NCBI GenBank assembly: GCA_963847085.1
Contig: CAWJYO010000005.1
Location: forward strand, 62,001-126,000
Length of the DNA stretch: 64,000 nucleotides
Source: Ilyomonas sp963847085
GTDB taxonomy: Bacteria; Bacteroidota; Bacteroidia; Chitinophagales; Chitinophagaceae
Direction of reading: 5' to 3'
Program-made: the position numbers and the translations under genes
The notes under the pieces: generated by a model
The model's database searches: none
Told to the model about the DNA's origin: nothing
What the model saw: only the letters and a program-made list of their open reading frames with translations
Part shown: positions 36,647-45,484 of the stretch, in pieces
How the letters are laid out: the number at the start of each line of letters is the position of its first letter
Position numbering within the stretch: the first letter of the stretch is position 1

Positions 36647-39232
36647 ATGAATTTTCATCCGCTGCTGCAAAAGCAAATTGAACAAGGAATGCCTCAGCAT
36701 CTTTTACACAACAAAGAAGTAGATGCATTTCTTCGCACTATCAGCCGCTTCTATTATACTCTTGAAAATAATAGAAAACAAACCCAGCCCATATTTGCAA
36801 TGGATGAAGAAGATAGTTATCAAAACAAAATATGGCAAAACCAAAAATTAAATAATATTGTAAAAATGCCTCTTGAAGGCGTTGATAATAATGAGTGGCA
36901 ACAGGATTACGAAAGAGATGAAATCACTTATCAGTCATACAACGAACAGATCTTTCACTCAATTGTTGATAATGTTCCGGGCTTGCTGTATCAGTATCAT
37001 CATTACCGCGATAAAAACGGCTTCTTTTCCTTTCTGAGTCCGAATGTAGAAAAGATGATAGGAATAACAGGCGATCAGCTTCAAAACTTTTATGGCACCC
37101 TGCATCCTGATGATGTTGCACGTGAAAAGAAAACAAGAAAAAAAGCTGTTGAAAACAATCAGCATTACTATTTTGAAGGTCGTTTTGTAGTTCCCGATAA
37201 ACCAATCATCTGGCTTCGTATTGTTTCGTCATCTATACTTGTAGTTGATGAAAAATCGCGGATTTATACCGGCTTCATTACCAACATCACAAAAGAAAAA
37301 GAAGCCGAGCTTGCGGTGCAATTGCACGAAGAAAAATACCGCAGCATTATTGCCAATATGAACCTCGGTCTGACGGAGATTGATAACAACGATGTGATAC
37401 GTTATGTGAATCAAAGCTTCTGCAATATGTGCGGTTATACGCAGGAAGAATTGATTGGGCAAAATGCGGCTCGTTTGTTTTTAAACGATGATACGCTGCC
37501 CATGATGAACGAAAAAATAAAGCTGCGCAAAGAAGGATATTGCGACGTGTACGAGCTATCTGTGAAACATAAAAACGAGAAGCCAAAATGGTGGTTGATC
37601 AGCGGCGCACCTCATTTTAATAACAGTGGTGAAGTAGTTGGTACCATTGGCATTCATCTCGATATTACAGAGCAAAAAAAGTTACAGAGTGATTTGATTT
37701 TGGCAAGAAAAGAAGCCGAAGAATCTGCGCGCAGCAAACAGGTGTTTCTTGCCAATATGAGCCATGAAATAAGAACGCCGATGAACGCCATCATTGGCAT
37801 GAGCCATCAGCTTGCCAAAACTGGGTTAAGTGAGCAGCAGCGCATGTTTTTAGAGATCATTCATACGGCTGCAGATAACTTGCTGGTAGTGGTAAATGAT
37901 GTTTTGGATTTATCGAAAATGAATGCAGGAAAGCTAACGCTGGAAACGATTGGCTTTTGCCTCAAAGATGTAATTGACAGAGCTATTCATGTAGTGGAGC
38001 ATAAAGCTGAAGAAAAAGGATTGCAAATTGCAATTGAACATTACGATGCAAAGATTGCACCGGTGCAGTTAGGCGATCCGTATCGCATCAATCAAGTCTT
38101 ATTAAACCTGTTAAGCAATGCAGTAAAATTTACAAACAAAGGTTCGGTTAGCCTGCGTTGTTTTGTGCAAAGCGAAACTGCCCACAGCCAAAAGATAACC
38201 ATTGAAGTAAGAGATACCGGCATTGGCATAGAACCCGAGTTTGTAAATAAAATTTTTGATGCCTTTTACCAGGAATACAGTTCTAATACACGCAAATACG
38301 GTGGCACCGGTTTAGGTATGCACATTTGCAAGCAATTGGTTGGAATGATGGGTGGAACCATTGAAGTGCAAAGTGAGAAAAAAGTAGGTACTAACGTTAT
38401 CATTACACTTGATTGCCCGGTAGGAAAAGGGGACGATATACAGCGAAATGAAATTATGCCTTATGAAACCAAACTGCTGCAAGGGAAAACCATTTTGGTG
38501 GCAGATGACAACGACATGAACCGCTTGCTGATAATGGTGGTATTTCAAAATTATAACGTTCATATTTTGGAAGCAAAGAATGGAAAAGAAGCGGTTGATC
38601 TGTTGCAACGCGAAGCCGTTGATGCCGTGCTGATGGACATTCAAATGCCTGTGATGGATGGCGTTCAGGCAACGCAAATCATACGGAAAGAATTAAAAAG
38701 CAGTGTGCCGATTATTGCGCTTACAGCCAATGCTGTGAGAAGCGATCATGAAAAATATTTAGCCTGTGGAATGAACAGCTATGTGCTGAAACCTTTTTAT
38801 GAAGATGATTTGATAAAAGCCATTATTAAAGAGCTGGACAGTGCAAAAATAAATGATAAAAATATAGTGCAAAAACAAACCGCCAACAATGAGGAGAACA
38901 TACTTTACAATCTTTCGCAGTTAGTAGAAATCAGTCGTGGCGATAACAATTTTGTTTTTAAAATGATTGGCATCTTCATTCACCAGGCGCAATTGTTTAT
39001 AGATGAAATGAAAGAAGAAATCAAGAACAACAACATTGAAAAAGTAGCTCCTCTTGCGCACAAATTCAAACCCAGTGTAGGTAACATTTGTCAGCCGTTT
39101 TTATTTGACGATATTAAGCAGTTAGAGCAACTGGCTTTAGGAGGCGAGATGTCGGAAGAGTTCCTCAAAACATCAGACCAGTTTCTCAACAACATACAAA
39201 ATGTGGTGCTTCAGTTGAAAGAACGTTTGTAA
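36647..39232 (+). CDS. Hybrid sensor histidine kinase (PAS-PAS-HisKA-HATPase-REC-HPt)
   Basis: This 861-residue protein has no clear membrane helix, so it is probably cytosolic. Two PAS domains (~102-220, ~229-345, the second starting YRSIIANMNLGLTEIDNNDV) precede HisKA with the phospho-His in FLANMSHEIRTPMNAIIG (~373). HATPase motifs NQVLLNLLSNAVKF and DTGIGI follow, then a receiver (ILVADDNDMNR; AVLMDIQMPVMDG, ~660) and an HPt domain with VAPLAHKFKPSVGN (~803). All phosphorelay residues look intact. Its HPt can pass phosphate to the NtrC-type regulator encoded just upstream and to the stand-alone receiver of the operon. Confidence 0.93.
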   Translation: MNFHPLLQKQIEQGMPQHLLHNKEVDAFLRTISRFYYTLENNRKQTQPIFAMDEEDSYQNKIWQNQKLNNIVKMPLEGVDNNEWQQDYERDEITYQSYNEQIFHSIVDNVPGLLYQYHHYRDKNGFFSFLSPNVEKMIGITGDQLQNFYGTLHPDDVAREKKTRKKAVENNQHYYFEGRFVVPDKPIIWLRIVSSSILVVDEKSRIYTGFITNITKEKEAELAVQLHEEKYRSIIANMNLGLTEIDNNDVIRYVNQSFCNMCGYTQEELIGQNAARLFLNDDTLPMMNEKIKLRKEGYCDVYELSVKHKNEKPKWWLISGAPHFNNSGEVVGTIGIHLDITEQKKLQSDLILARKEAEESARSKQVFLANMSHEIRTPMNAIIGMSHQLAKTGLSEQQRMFLEIIHTAADNLLVVVNDVLDLSKMNAGKLTLETIGFCLKDVIDRAIHVVEHKAEEKGLQIAIEHYDAKIAPVQLGDPYRINQVLLNLLSNAVKFTNKGSVSLRCFVQSETAHSQKITIEVRDTGIGIEPEFVNKIFDAFYQEYSSNTRKYGGTGLGMHICKQLVGMMGGTIEVQSEKKVGTNVIITLDCPVGKGDDIQRNEIMPYETKLLQGKTILVADDNDMNRLLIMVVFQNYNVHILEAKNGKEAVDLLQREAVDAVLMDIQMPVMDGVQATQIIRKELKSSVPIIALTANAVRSDHEKYLACGMNSYVLKPFYEDDLIKAIIKELDSAKINDKNIVQKQTANNEENILYNLSQLVEISRGDNNFVFKMIGIFIHQAQLFIDEMKEEIKNNNIEKVAPLAHKFKPSVGNICQPFLFDDIKQLEQLALGGEMSEEFLKTSDQFLNNIQNVVLQLKERL

Positions 39233-39270
39233 TCATTTCTTTACTGCTTATCTGCATGAAACAATTATAT

Positions 39271-39380
39271 CGTCACTGCAAGGCTCGAAGCAGTCTGTGG
39301 ATGATAGCGAAAGAGGTTCACAAATAGTAGTTAGGTTTTGCTGTATAACAAAGGCTGCTTCGTGCCTCGCAGTAACGGAC
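39271..39380. repeat. REPIN-like inverted repeat, copy 2
   Basis: cgtcactgcaaggctcgaag (from 39271) is matched in inverse by ggctgcttcgtgcctcgcag (from 39353), with ~60 bp between. The arms share the GTCACTGCGAGG...CGAAGCAG core of copy 1 at 5525-5663 but the inner parts are unrelated. It fills the gap before the permease gene; a spurious upstream extension of that gene would run through it. Confidence 0.7.
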
Positions 39381-39511
39381 GCACACAATTATCAGTCGCA
39401 AAACATTACGATAAACAGGTAATTAATTTTTCTTTTAAAATGATGAAAGAGGTTGTATTATGCAGTCTCTTTTCGTTTATTTTACAACGTTATCAAACTA
39501 CCAACCAACAG

Positions 39512-40954
39512 ATGCAAGCTATCACAACAAAAGCGGAACAGTTCAAACCATCATTCAGCTTATTAGATGCTACCATGATTGTTGCCGGCTCGATGATTGG
39601 CTCCGGCATCTTCATTGTAAGTGCCGATATGACGCGCACCGTTGGCTCGGCAGGCTGGCTCATTTTGTTGTGGATTTTTACCGGCGTGTTAACCCTGATT
39701 GCTGCTTTAAGCTATGGCGAGTTAAGCGCTATGTTTCCCAAAGCCGGCGGGCAATATGTGTATTTAAAAGAAGCTTACAATCCACTCATCGCATTTTTGT
39801 TTGGCTGGAGTTTTTTTGCGGTGATACAAACCGGAACTATTGCTGCTGTTGGTGTTGCGTTCAGCAAGTTTGCAGCTTATATTTTTCCCGCGCTAAGCGA
39901 AACGCATTTCATTGCCGATTTTGGTTTTATCAAAATTTCCGCTGCGCAAATCACTTCTATTTTATTAATTGTTTTTCTTACCTGGGTCAATACGCGCGGC
40001 GTGAAAGAAGGGAAAATCATACAAACGATTTTTACTTTAACGAAGCTGGCTGCCCTGTTTGGCTTAATCATCTTTGGTTTTGCCCATTCCGGCAAAGCTG
40101 TTTGGGGCGGCAACTGGAGCACCGGTTTTGCATTGGGAAAGATGGATGGCAATGTGTTGATACCTTACAGCGGAGCTGCTGTTTTAGGCGCTTTTGCAGG
40201 CGCAATGGTAGGCAGCTTATTTAGCTCGGATAGCTGGAACAACGTAACGTTTATTGCCGGTGAAATTGAAAACCCAAAACGCAATATTGGTTTAAGTTTG
40301 TTTTTGGGCACATTAATCGTAACGCTGATTTACACGGCTACCAATTTAATGTATCTCGCCGTGATGCCCTTGCAAAGCATCGCCCATGCCGAGAACGACC
40401 GCGTAGGCGTAGAAGCTGCCAAATTGATTTTTGGTAATGTGGGAACCACCGTAATTGCAATCATGCTGATGATTTCAACATTTGGCTGCAACAACGGATT
40501 GATTTTATCCGGTGCCCGTGTGTATTACACCATGGCGAAAGACGGTTTGTTCTTTAAGGGCGCAGCTTCTTTAAACAAAAACGCCGTGCCATCAAAAGGC
40601 TTGTGGATACAGTGTTTGTGGGCTTCTGTGTTATGCCTGAGCGGCAGGTATGGCGACCTCTTGGATTACATCATTTTTACGGTTCTTATTTTTTATATTC
40701 TTACCATTATGGGTGTATTCATTTTACGTCGCACGCGCCCAGATATTCCACGACCTTACAAAGCCTTTGGCTACCCTGTATTGCCGTTATTTTACATTGT
40801 TGCAGCCGGAACCATCTGCATTTCGTTGCTTATTTACAAGCCTAAATTCACGTTCCCCGGTTTGGGCATTGTGCTGCTTGGCATTCCCATTTATTATTTG
40901 TTTGGAAGAAATAAGCACGTGATTGAAGAAGCGCCGGTGAAGGGAAGAAAATAA
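39512..40954 (+). CDS. APC-family amino-acid permease
   Basis: This 480-residue inner-membrane transporter has ~12 hydrophobic segments. The start MQAITTKAEQFKPSFSLLDA was chosen because 58 upstream codons are open only through the REPIN repeat. The family signature in the first helix is MIVAGSMIGSGIFIVSADM; GELSAMFPKAGGQYVYLKEA follows, and SGARVYYTMAKDGLFFKGAA comes later. It resembles LAT/serine-threonine exchanger-like members of APC; the substrate is not predictable. Confidence 0.88.
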   Translation: MQAITTKAEQFKPSFSLLDATMIVAGSMIGSGIFIVSADMTRTVGSAGWLILLWIFTGVLTLIAALSYGELSAMFPKAGGQYVYLKEAYNPLIAFLFGWSFFAVIQTGTIAAVGVAFSKFAAYIFPALSETHFIADFGFIKISAAQITSILLIVFLTWVNTRGVKEGKIIQTIFTLTKLAALFGLIIFGFAHSGKAVWGGNWSTGFALGKMDGNVLIPYSGAAVLGAFAGAMVGSLFSSDSWNNVTFIAGEIENPKRNIGLSLFLGTLIVTLIYTATNLMYLAVMPLQSIAHAENDRVGVEAAKLIFGNVGTTVIAIMLMISTFGCNNGLILSGARVYYTMAKDGLFFKGAASLNKNAVPSKGLWIQCLWASVLCLSGRYGDLLDYIIFTVLIFYILTIMGVFILRRTRPDIPRPYKAFGYPVLPLFYIVAAGTICISLLIYKPKFTFPGLGIVLLGIPIYYLFGRNKHVIEEAPVKGRK

Positions 40955-41279
40955 TGTGGAAAATATTTTATTTATAAACAAAGTGTATTGAACTCAATCG
41001 TACAGATTTTGTTTCAATACGGAGCGCAGTAAGATATATTTCTATTACACCATAAAAAAATTTGGGCAAAAACAAAAGCCCGATTGACAAGTTGTATAAA
41101 AACAATAAGTAAAGTTGTATTGGCGCAACTACAATACAAAAAGCGCATAGTAACAGCATTGATAATCAAGGGGCATTTATTTTTTGTTGGTATAGCTTAT
41201 TGCGTATAATATTGTGTTGGGCGTCACTTTGAACACATGATATGTTAAAACAAAATGATGATACTTTTTAGACTTAACT

Positions 41280-41615
41280 ATGGAAAAATACAAATCAGAA
41301 ATCACTGGACATTTAGACATATTTATTGCAGACAATGAAGACGAATTTGAAGGCGAAATAACAAAATGGCAAGACATATTAATTCACGGAGACCCTGAAG
41401 GACTTAAATCTTTTGCAAGACTATTGATAAGAATAGCTGACTTAAACCAAGACAACATAAAAGACCTTCCAATTGGAGCAAGACAACATATTCATTTACG
41501 ACCTAACCTTGACATAAGTAAAAGTTCAACAGAAGTGATTGTTGGAAGAATTGATGCAAAAGGAACAAGTGTTTTCTATGACAGGTTTGTTGCAAAAGAC
41601 GAGAACAAACAATAA
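41280..41615 (+). CDS. Small cassette protein, possibly Imm32-like immunity protein
   Basis: This 111-residue soluble acidic protein has LDIFIADNEDEFEGEI, HGDPEGLKSFARLLIRIADL, and GARQHIHLRPNLDI followed by EVIVGRIDA. The GD-x-EGL helix and HIHL strand recall the Imm32 family of putative immunity proteins, but this assignment rests on memory of the motif and is weak. It is the only gene of cassette 1, begins 64 bp after the R' box, and has more AT-rich codon use than the core genes. Confidence 0.6.
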   Translation: MEKYKSEITGHLDIFIADNEDEFEGEITKWQDILIHGDPEGLKSFARLLIRIADLNQDNIKDLPIGARQHIHLRPNLDISKSSTEVIVGRIDAKGTSVFYDRFVAKDENKQ

Positions 41616-41936
41616 TTTACTCAAAAGCAAAGTAGACACTTTATTTTCGACTGGATATTATATAATTAGGCGTAGACAAAATATAGGAGAAAGCGAACGC
41701 CCAACATTAGGTTTGGCGTTATTGGGGCTTGACCAACTAACAAATAAACATTTGTAATTCTATTTTTCTTTTGTTCCGGCTAGACAAACAGCTATGAACT
41801 TTAGTTCTAACATCAACTTTTAATTATAAATTTAACTTCGGTTCCGGCAGACGTTTTGCAAATATCCCAACTACGCCAAGCCCCGAACGTTAGCGGTCAT
41901 TGTAAAACGACAGTGTAAGACATTAGATAGACAAAA
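41616..41936 (+). other. Non-coding cassette junction (attC-like site 1)
   Basis: No gene is supported in this 321-bp stretch. It holds the attC-like site: R'' box CGCCCAAC (41698), inner arm GGGGCTTG (41724-41731), a loop of ~145 bp, complementary inner arm CAAGCCCC (41877-41884) and the next R' box GTTAGCGG (41889-41896). A short open frame at 41539-41757 overlaps the gene end and looks accidental. Confidence 0.6.
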
Positions 41937-42230
41937 ATGGCGACTTCAATAAAACAACTAAGGACTTGCCCCAAAGGACACAAATATTATAAAAGCAGTG
42001 GCTGCCCTACTTGTCCCATTTGTGAAGAAGCACGTAAACCAAAAGATAGTTTTTTTTCCTTGCTTGCAGCACCTGCAAGAAGGGCTTTAGAAAGTAAAGA
42101 CATCACTACTTTGCAGCGCCTATCCCAATTCAGTGAAACAGAAATATTGGAATTACATGGAATGGGACCAGCTTCAATACCGAAGCTTCGTAAAGCTTTG
42201 CAAACAAACGGGCTATCATTTAAAAAATAG
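41937..42230 (+). CDS. Zinc-ribbon plus RNA polymerase alpha-CTD-like protein
   Basis: This 97-residue protein starts with a Cys cluster (RTCPKGHKYYKSSGCPTCPIC; Cys in CPKGH and CPTC-x2-C positions), which probably binds zinc. It ends with a helix-hairpin-helix module like the alpha subunit C-terminal domain (ALESKDITTLQRLSQFSETE, LHGMGPASIPKLRKALQ). The alpha-CTD binds UP elements and activators, so a DNA-binding role is plausible. Family members of this kind are annotated in Bacteroidota without known function. It is the first of two genes in cassette 2. Confidence 0.75.
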   Translation: MATSIKQLRTCPKGHKYYKSSGCPTCPICEEARKPKDSFFSLLAAPARRALESKDITTLQRLSQFSETEILELHGMGPASIPKLRKALQTNGLSFKK

Positions 42231-42301
42231 ATAATAGTAAGAATAAGATAATAGTGGGGCATTGTAGTGGTTTCATTTATCTCAAAAAAATAAACAAAAA
42301 T

Positions 42302-42537
42302 ATGAGCCGCATCAATCTGCCAGCGTACTTCGACAGCATCAAAAAAAGACAGGCAAAACACCTACCGACTTCAAAAAAATAGCCATTACAAAAGGGTTCT
42401 TTGAAAAAGGTGTATTGAAGCCGACAGTAAAAGCGGGCGAAGTTATTGCATGGCTCAAAAAAGATTTTGATTTAGGGCATGGACATTCATTAGCTATCTA
42501 TCACACGTTTAAAGCCCCCCAAACAACGAACCGCTAA
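42302..42537 (+). pseudogene. DUF4287-type protein with a homopolymer frameshift
   Basis: The frame opens with MSRINLPAYFDSIKK and breaks at a run of seven A at 42341-42347. With one extra A the rest reads TGKTPTDFKKIAITKGFFEK, then VKAGEVIAWLKKDFDLGHGH and SLAIYHTFK, the hallmark of the DUF4287 family (YxxxIxxKTGK...WLKxDFxLGHGH). Its function is unknown. The stop codon lies inside the R'' box of the cassette. A deletion within the A-tract is the most economical explanation and may be an error. Confidence 0.7.
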
Positions 42538-42629
42538 CAAAACTATTGCCGCAAACGGGGGCTTGACGGAAGTACAATCAGCTGCAAGTTGTCTTGTCTT
42601 GAAATAGGTTGACTAAAACAGCTTATTTT

Positions 42630-42815
42630 ATGGACGTAGAAGAGCAGATCATTCAGGAGTATTTAACACAAGGCGGCGGCTTCAGAAAGCTAGCCAAAAA
42701 GTATGGCATCAGCCGCACCACCATCTGCAAATGGGTAATGATACACCAGGGCATTCATAACTTGCCACCAACAGAAAAGCAACAGAAGCATTCTGTTTAC
42801 AGCCGTGAGCAATAA
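42630..42815 (+). pseudogene. IS3-family OrfA remnant
   Basis: The frame MDVEEQIIQEYLTQGGGF then KLAKKYGISRTTICKWV is the helix-turn-helix of an IS3/IS150-type OrfA. It stops early at 42815. A coiled-coil continuation, ALEKKLQWEQLCSEALNTMI, is found downstream in another frame (about 42880-42960), so the gene is frameshifted. Confidence 0.7.
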
Positions 42816-42933
42816 GCACAATAAATTAAACACAGAGGAACAGCAATCATCTGAAGTTTTGCAACAAAAGTCGCCGCCTTAGAAAAGAAACTCCAATGGG
42901 AGCAGCTTTGCTCAGAAGCGCTCAACACCATGA

Positions 42934-43848
42934 TTGATATTGCAGCGAAAGACCTTACTGTATCTATCAGAAAAAAGCGGGGTGCCCAGAGCAGTAAAGC
43001 AGCTAAAACAGGTGCATCCTGTCATTAGCATTGAGCAACCATGCAGACTGTTGGGCTATTCATCTCAGGCATATCATAAGCATAACAAAAAACAATTTGC
43101 AGAACACTTTACCGAAGGACTTCTACTTCAGGAAACTGATGCCATAAGGAAGCAGCAGCCCAAGTGCGGAGGAAGAAAGCTTTTCATCACGCTGCAATCT
43201 TATTTTGCACAACACAACATCACAATGGGAAGAGATAGATTCTTTGATTTACTGAAAAGAAACAAGTTGTTGGTTCGTAAAACAAAACGCAATGTTTATA
43301 CAACGATGAGCAAGCATCATTACCGGCGCTATCCCAACCTGGTAAAGGACTTCACGCTGATGAAGGCACATGAACTTTGGGTAAGTGATATTACTTATAT
43401 ACCGCTGAAAGAAAGGTTTGCTTACCTGTTTTTAATAACAGATGCCTACAGCAGAAAGATCGTTGGTTTCCATGTAAGTGATGATATGAAAGTAAGTTCG
43501 GCGGTGGTTGCCTTACAACAGGCATTGGCACAAAAGCCACCGGAAACAATTGTCATCCATCATAGTGATCGCGGCATACAATATTGCAGTAATGAGTAGG
43601 TAAGTTTATTACTTGAGCATCATGCAATGATCAGTATGACAGAAAGTGGAGATCCATCGGAGAATGCAATAGCTGAAAGAGTGAACGGCATCTTAAAAAC
43701 GGAGTTAATCAGCAGCCGTTACAGTGATATTCATGCAACCTCCATACACATCTCCAGATGCATTACTATTTACAATCACAGAAGAAGGCACAGCAGTTTG
43801 AACTGGCATATACCGGCTGATGTGCACCAGCAAAAGGGCCACAGGTAA
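42934..43848 (+). pseudogene. IS3-family OrfB transposase with an internal stop
   Basis: A DDE integrase-core (rve) protein: GGRKLFITLQSYFAQHNITM, first Asp in LWVSDITYIP, second Asp in IHHSDRGIQYCSNE, and catalytic Glu in SGDPSENAIAERVNGILKTE. The reading frame is interrupted by TAG at 43597-43599 between NE and VSLL, where the family has a Tyr; the rest continues in the same frame to 43848. The start region also comes from a shifted frame. Non-functional as read. Confidence 0.82.
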
Positions 43849-43957
43849 GAACGTGGAAGAACTATTATTACTCAGCAAAAACAAAGGAGGCCGCTATGCA
43901 GAAAACGTAACCAGCCAGCGCACAAAAATATTTTCTTAGCTGAGTAGGGCACGAAAA

Positions 43958-43965
43958 TATCTTTG
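43958..43965 (+). promoter_or_regulatory. Orphan consensus -7 promoter box
   Basis: TATCTTTG matches TAnnTTTG. It lies 23 bp before an ATG (43989) whose frame closes after 14 codons, just upstream of the aldo/keto reductase fragment, and may be the remains of that gene's promoter. Confidence 0.35.
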
Positions 43966-44033
43966 CCACTGCACAGGCAAACAACGTAATGACTCAACCG
44001 TATTCAGGATGTATTATCTTCATCAATCATTAA

Positions 44034-44312
44034 AAGACAGATACTTTCGGCAAATCCCTCTATGACCAGGATGGCGATTTTGAAATTGTAAAACGGGTAT
44101 CGGAAATAGCAGGAGAGAAAGGATTGCCTGCTGCGCAGGTAGCCCCAGTATGGATGCTGAGCAAGCCTTACATTGCAGCACCCATTATAGGTGCCAGCAA
44201 ATCCGGGCACTTAGAAGATGCCGTGACTGCGCTGGATGTGACCTTATCAGCCGATGAAATAAAACGCCTGGAAGAAGAGTACAAGCCGCACCCGGTACTT
44301 GGATTCCAGTAA
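44034..44312 (+). pseudogene. Aldo/keto reductase, C-terminal fragment
   Basis: Only ~92 residues remain, starting right after an in-frame TAA. They read FEIVKRVSEIAGEKGLPAAQ, VAPVWMLSKPYIAAPIIGAS and DAVTALDVTLSADEIKRLEE, the C-terminal cofactor-binding part of AKR enzymes (PIIGASKSGHLEDA contacts the NADPH phosphate). The barrel N-terminus and the catalytic Tyr are absent, probably lost with the IS3 insertion upstream. Confidence 0.82.
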
Positions 44313-45028
44313 CTGTCCGGCGGTAATTTTTAACAACTTAGCCCAGCTTACATTGTACTCGCATCAGAGTTCGATCAAAATTTTCTATTTTTTTCTTCTG
44401 CTTAATGTGCAAACACTTTGATGATTTGGCGTCGCCTGCTTTGACAAAATAGTAGCCTGTAATGCTTGCCTTTCCAGTACCCAAGTGCCGAGAGATATAA
44501 TTTTACGCGCATTTTAATCTGCTTCTCGTTCTGTATGTAACAGCAGCAGCGTCAGACCCCGGCCAACAATTTGAGGATGGAATGAGGTAGCATGATGAAA
44601 ATAAATAGTTACCGCAGAATTCATTTTCGATGCCCTCATAAAACCGCTTGTTCCAACAAATTCATTCTGCTCCGCTACATATTTAGGGAATGGCCGCTTT
44701 TGTATGTATAATTCTGCGGTTTAAGCCTGTCGGATTTTTTTGTAATGCCTGGGCCGTGCGTTTGATAAACGGGTTGCCACCGGCAAGCAACAGACACAAG
44801 CCCCTGCTTTTGGATGGATCCTGCTTTACTCCGCTACGGTCAGGTGTTCTATTATCATCATTATAAGGCTGATACATGGATTGGCAAAAAGGTTTCCGCC
44901 AATTGTGTTTTCCAGTATTATTCCGGATGGTTGAGCAGAGACATAAGGCTTTGTTATAACCGTCCTTCTTCTGGGAATTCCGACATTACCTGAGTATCTT
45001 CATAGATAATCAAATAAAGTAAAAATAC
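44313..45028. other. Intergenic stretch without recognisable gene
   Basis: No open frame with family-like sequence was found on either strand. The 65-codon minus-strand frame at 44683-44877 has no recognisable motif. The DNA may be decayed mobile or chromosomal sequence between the AKR fragment and the cold-shock gene. The last ~40 bp are AT-rich and form the cold-shock gene leader. Confidence 0.5.
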
Positions 45029-45484
45029 ATGGGACGATCAACAGAGACTTTCAGAAAAAAGGAGCTGGAAAAGCAAAAGGTAAGACAGCGGCAGGATAAA
45101 GCCGAAAAGATGCAGGAACGCAGGAACACTGTAAAGAAAGAAAAGAGCCTGATGGATATGCTCGCTTATCTTGACGAAAACGGCAACCTCTCCTCTACGC
45201 CCCCTGACCCGAAACTAAAGAAGGTGTTTGCCATGGAAGACATCCAGATCCAAACGCCAAAAGAAGGAGAAAGGAATGAGATGAGTACCATAAAAAAAGG
45301 TGTGGTTACTTATTTCAGCTCTTCAAAAGGGTATGGATTTGTAAAAGATATCCAAACGGGAGAAAGCGCATTTGTTCATGTCAACCAATTATCAGGTCAA
45401 TTAAAAGAAAACGACAAAGTGGAGTATGAAACAGAGATTGGGCATAAAGGACTGAATGCTGTCAATGTGAAAATGGCAGGTTAG
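45029..45484 (+). CDS. Cold-shock domain protein with basic N-terminal extension
   Basis: The 151-residue protein has a C-terminal cold-shock domain (~85-151) with KKGVVTYFSSSKGYGFVKDI (RNP1) and SAFVHVNQL (RNP2), ending KGLNAVNVKMA. Residues 1-80 are a strongly charged helical extension (KELEKQKVRQRQDKAEKMQE). This form is common in Bacteroidota, where it probably acts as an RNA chaperone. The gene is intact though it lies amid decayed mobile DNA. Confidence 0.88.
   Translation: MGRSTETFRKKELEKQKVRQRQDKAEKMQERRNTVKKEKSLMDMLAYLDENGNLSSTPPDPKLKKVFAMEDIQIQTPKEGERNEMSTIKKGVVTYFSSSKGYGFVKDIQTGESAFVHVNQLSGQLKENDKVEYETEIGHKGLNAVNVKMAG

Larger units (their letters stand above)
41216..42565 (+). mobile_element. 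Two-cassette array with integron attC-like boundaries, no integron integrase in view
   Basis: Cassette 1 starts with GTTGGGCG (41216) and ends with its exact complement CGCCCAAC (41698-41705). Cassette 2 starts with GTTAGCGG (41889) and ends with its complement CCGCTAAC (42531-42538). That is the rule for integron cassettes, where the R' and R'' boxes of one circular cassette pair. After each R'' box, 18-19 bp later, comes GGGGCTTGAC (41724; 42558). Before the second R' box there is CAAGCCCC (41877), complementary to it. Cargo genes are short, all on the plus strand, in the usual orientation. The array is cut by an IS3 remnant after the second cassette. Confidence 0.6.
42609..43848 (+). mobile_element. 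Decayed IS3-family insertion sequence
   Basis: The stretch encodes an orfA helix-turn-helix part and an rve-type orfB, both broken. I could not find convincing terminal inverted repeats or a target duplication, so the limits given are those of the coding remnants. It truncates the second attC-like site of the cassette array and is followed by a truncated aldo/keto reductase gene. Confidence 0.7.

Noticed and set aside
39338..39511. N-terminal extension of the amino-acid permease
   Set aside because: The 58 codons run through the REPIN repeat and do not look like a permease; the ATG at 39512 gives a normal family N-terminus.
41539..41757. Second gene overlapping the end of the first cassette gene
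   Set aside because: The frame overlaps a better-supported gene and runs through the attC-like site.
44683..44877. Minus-strand frame of 64 codons
   Set aside because: No recognisable motif, poor start context and located in decayed intergenic DNA.
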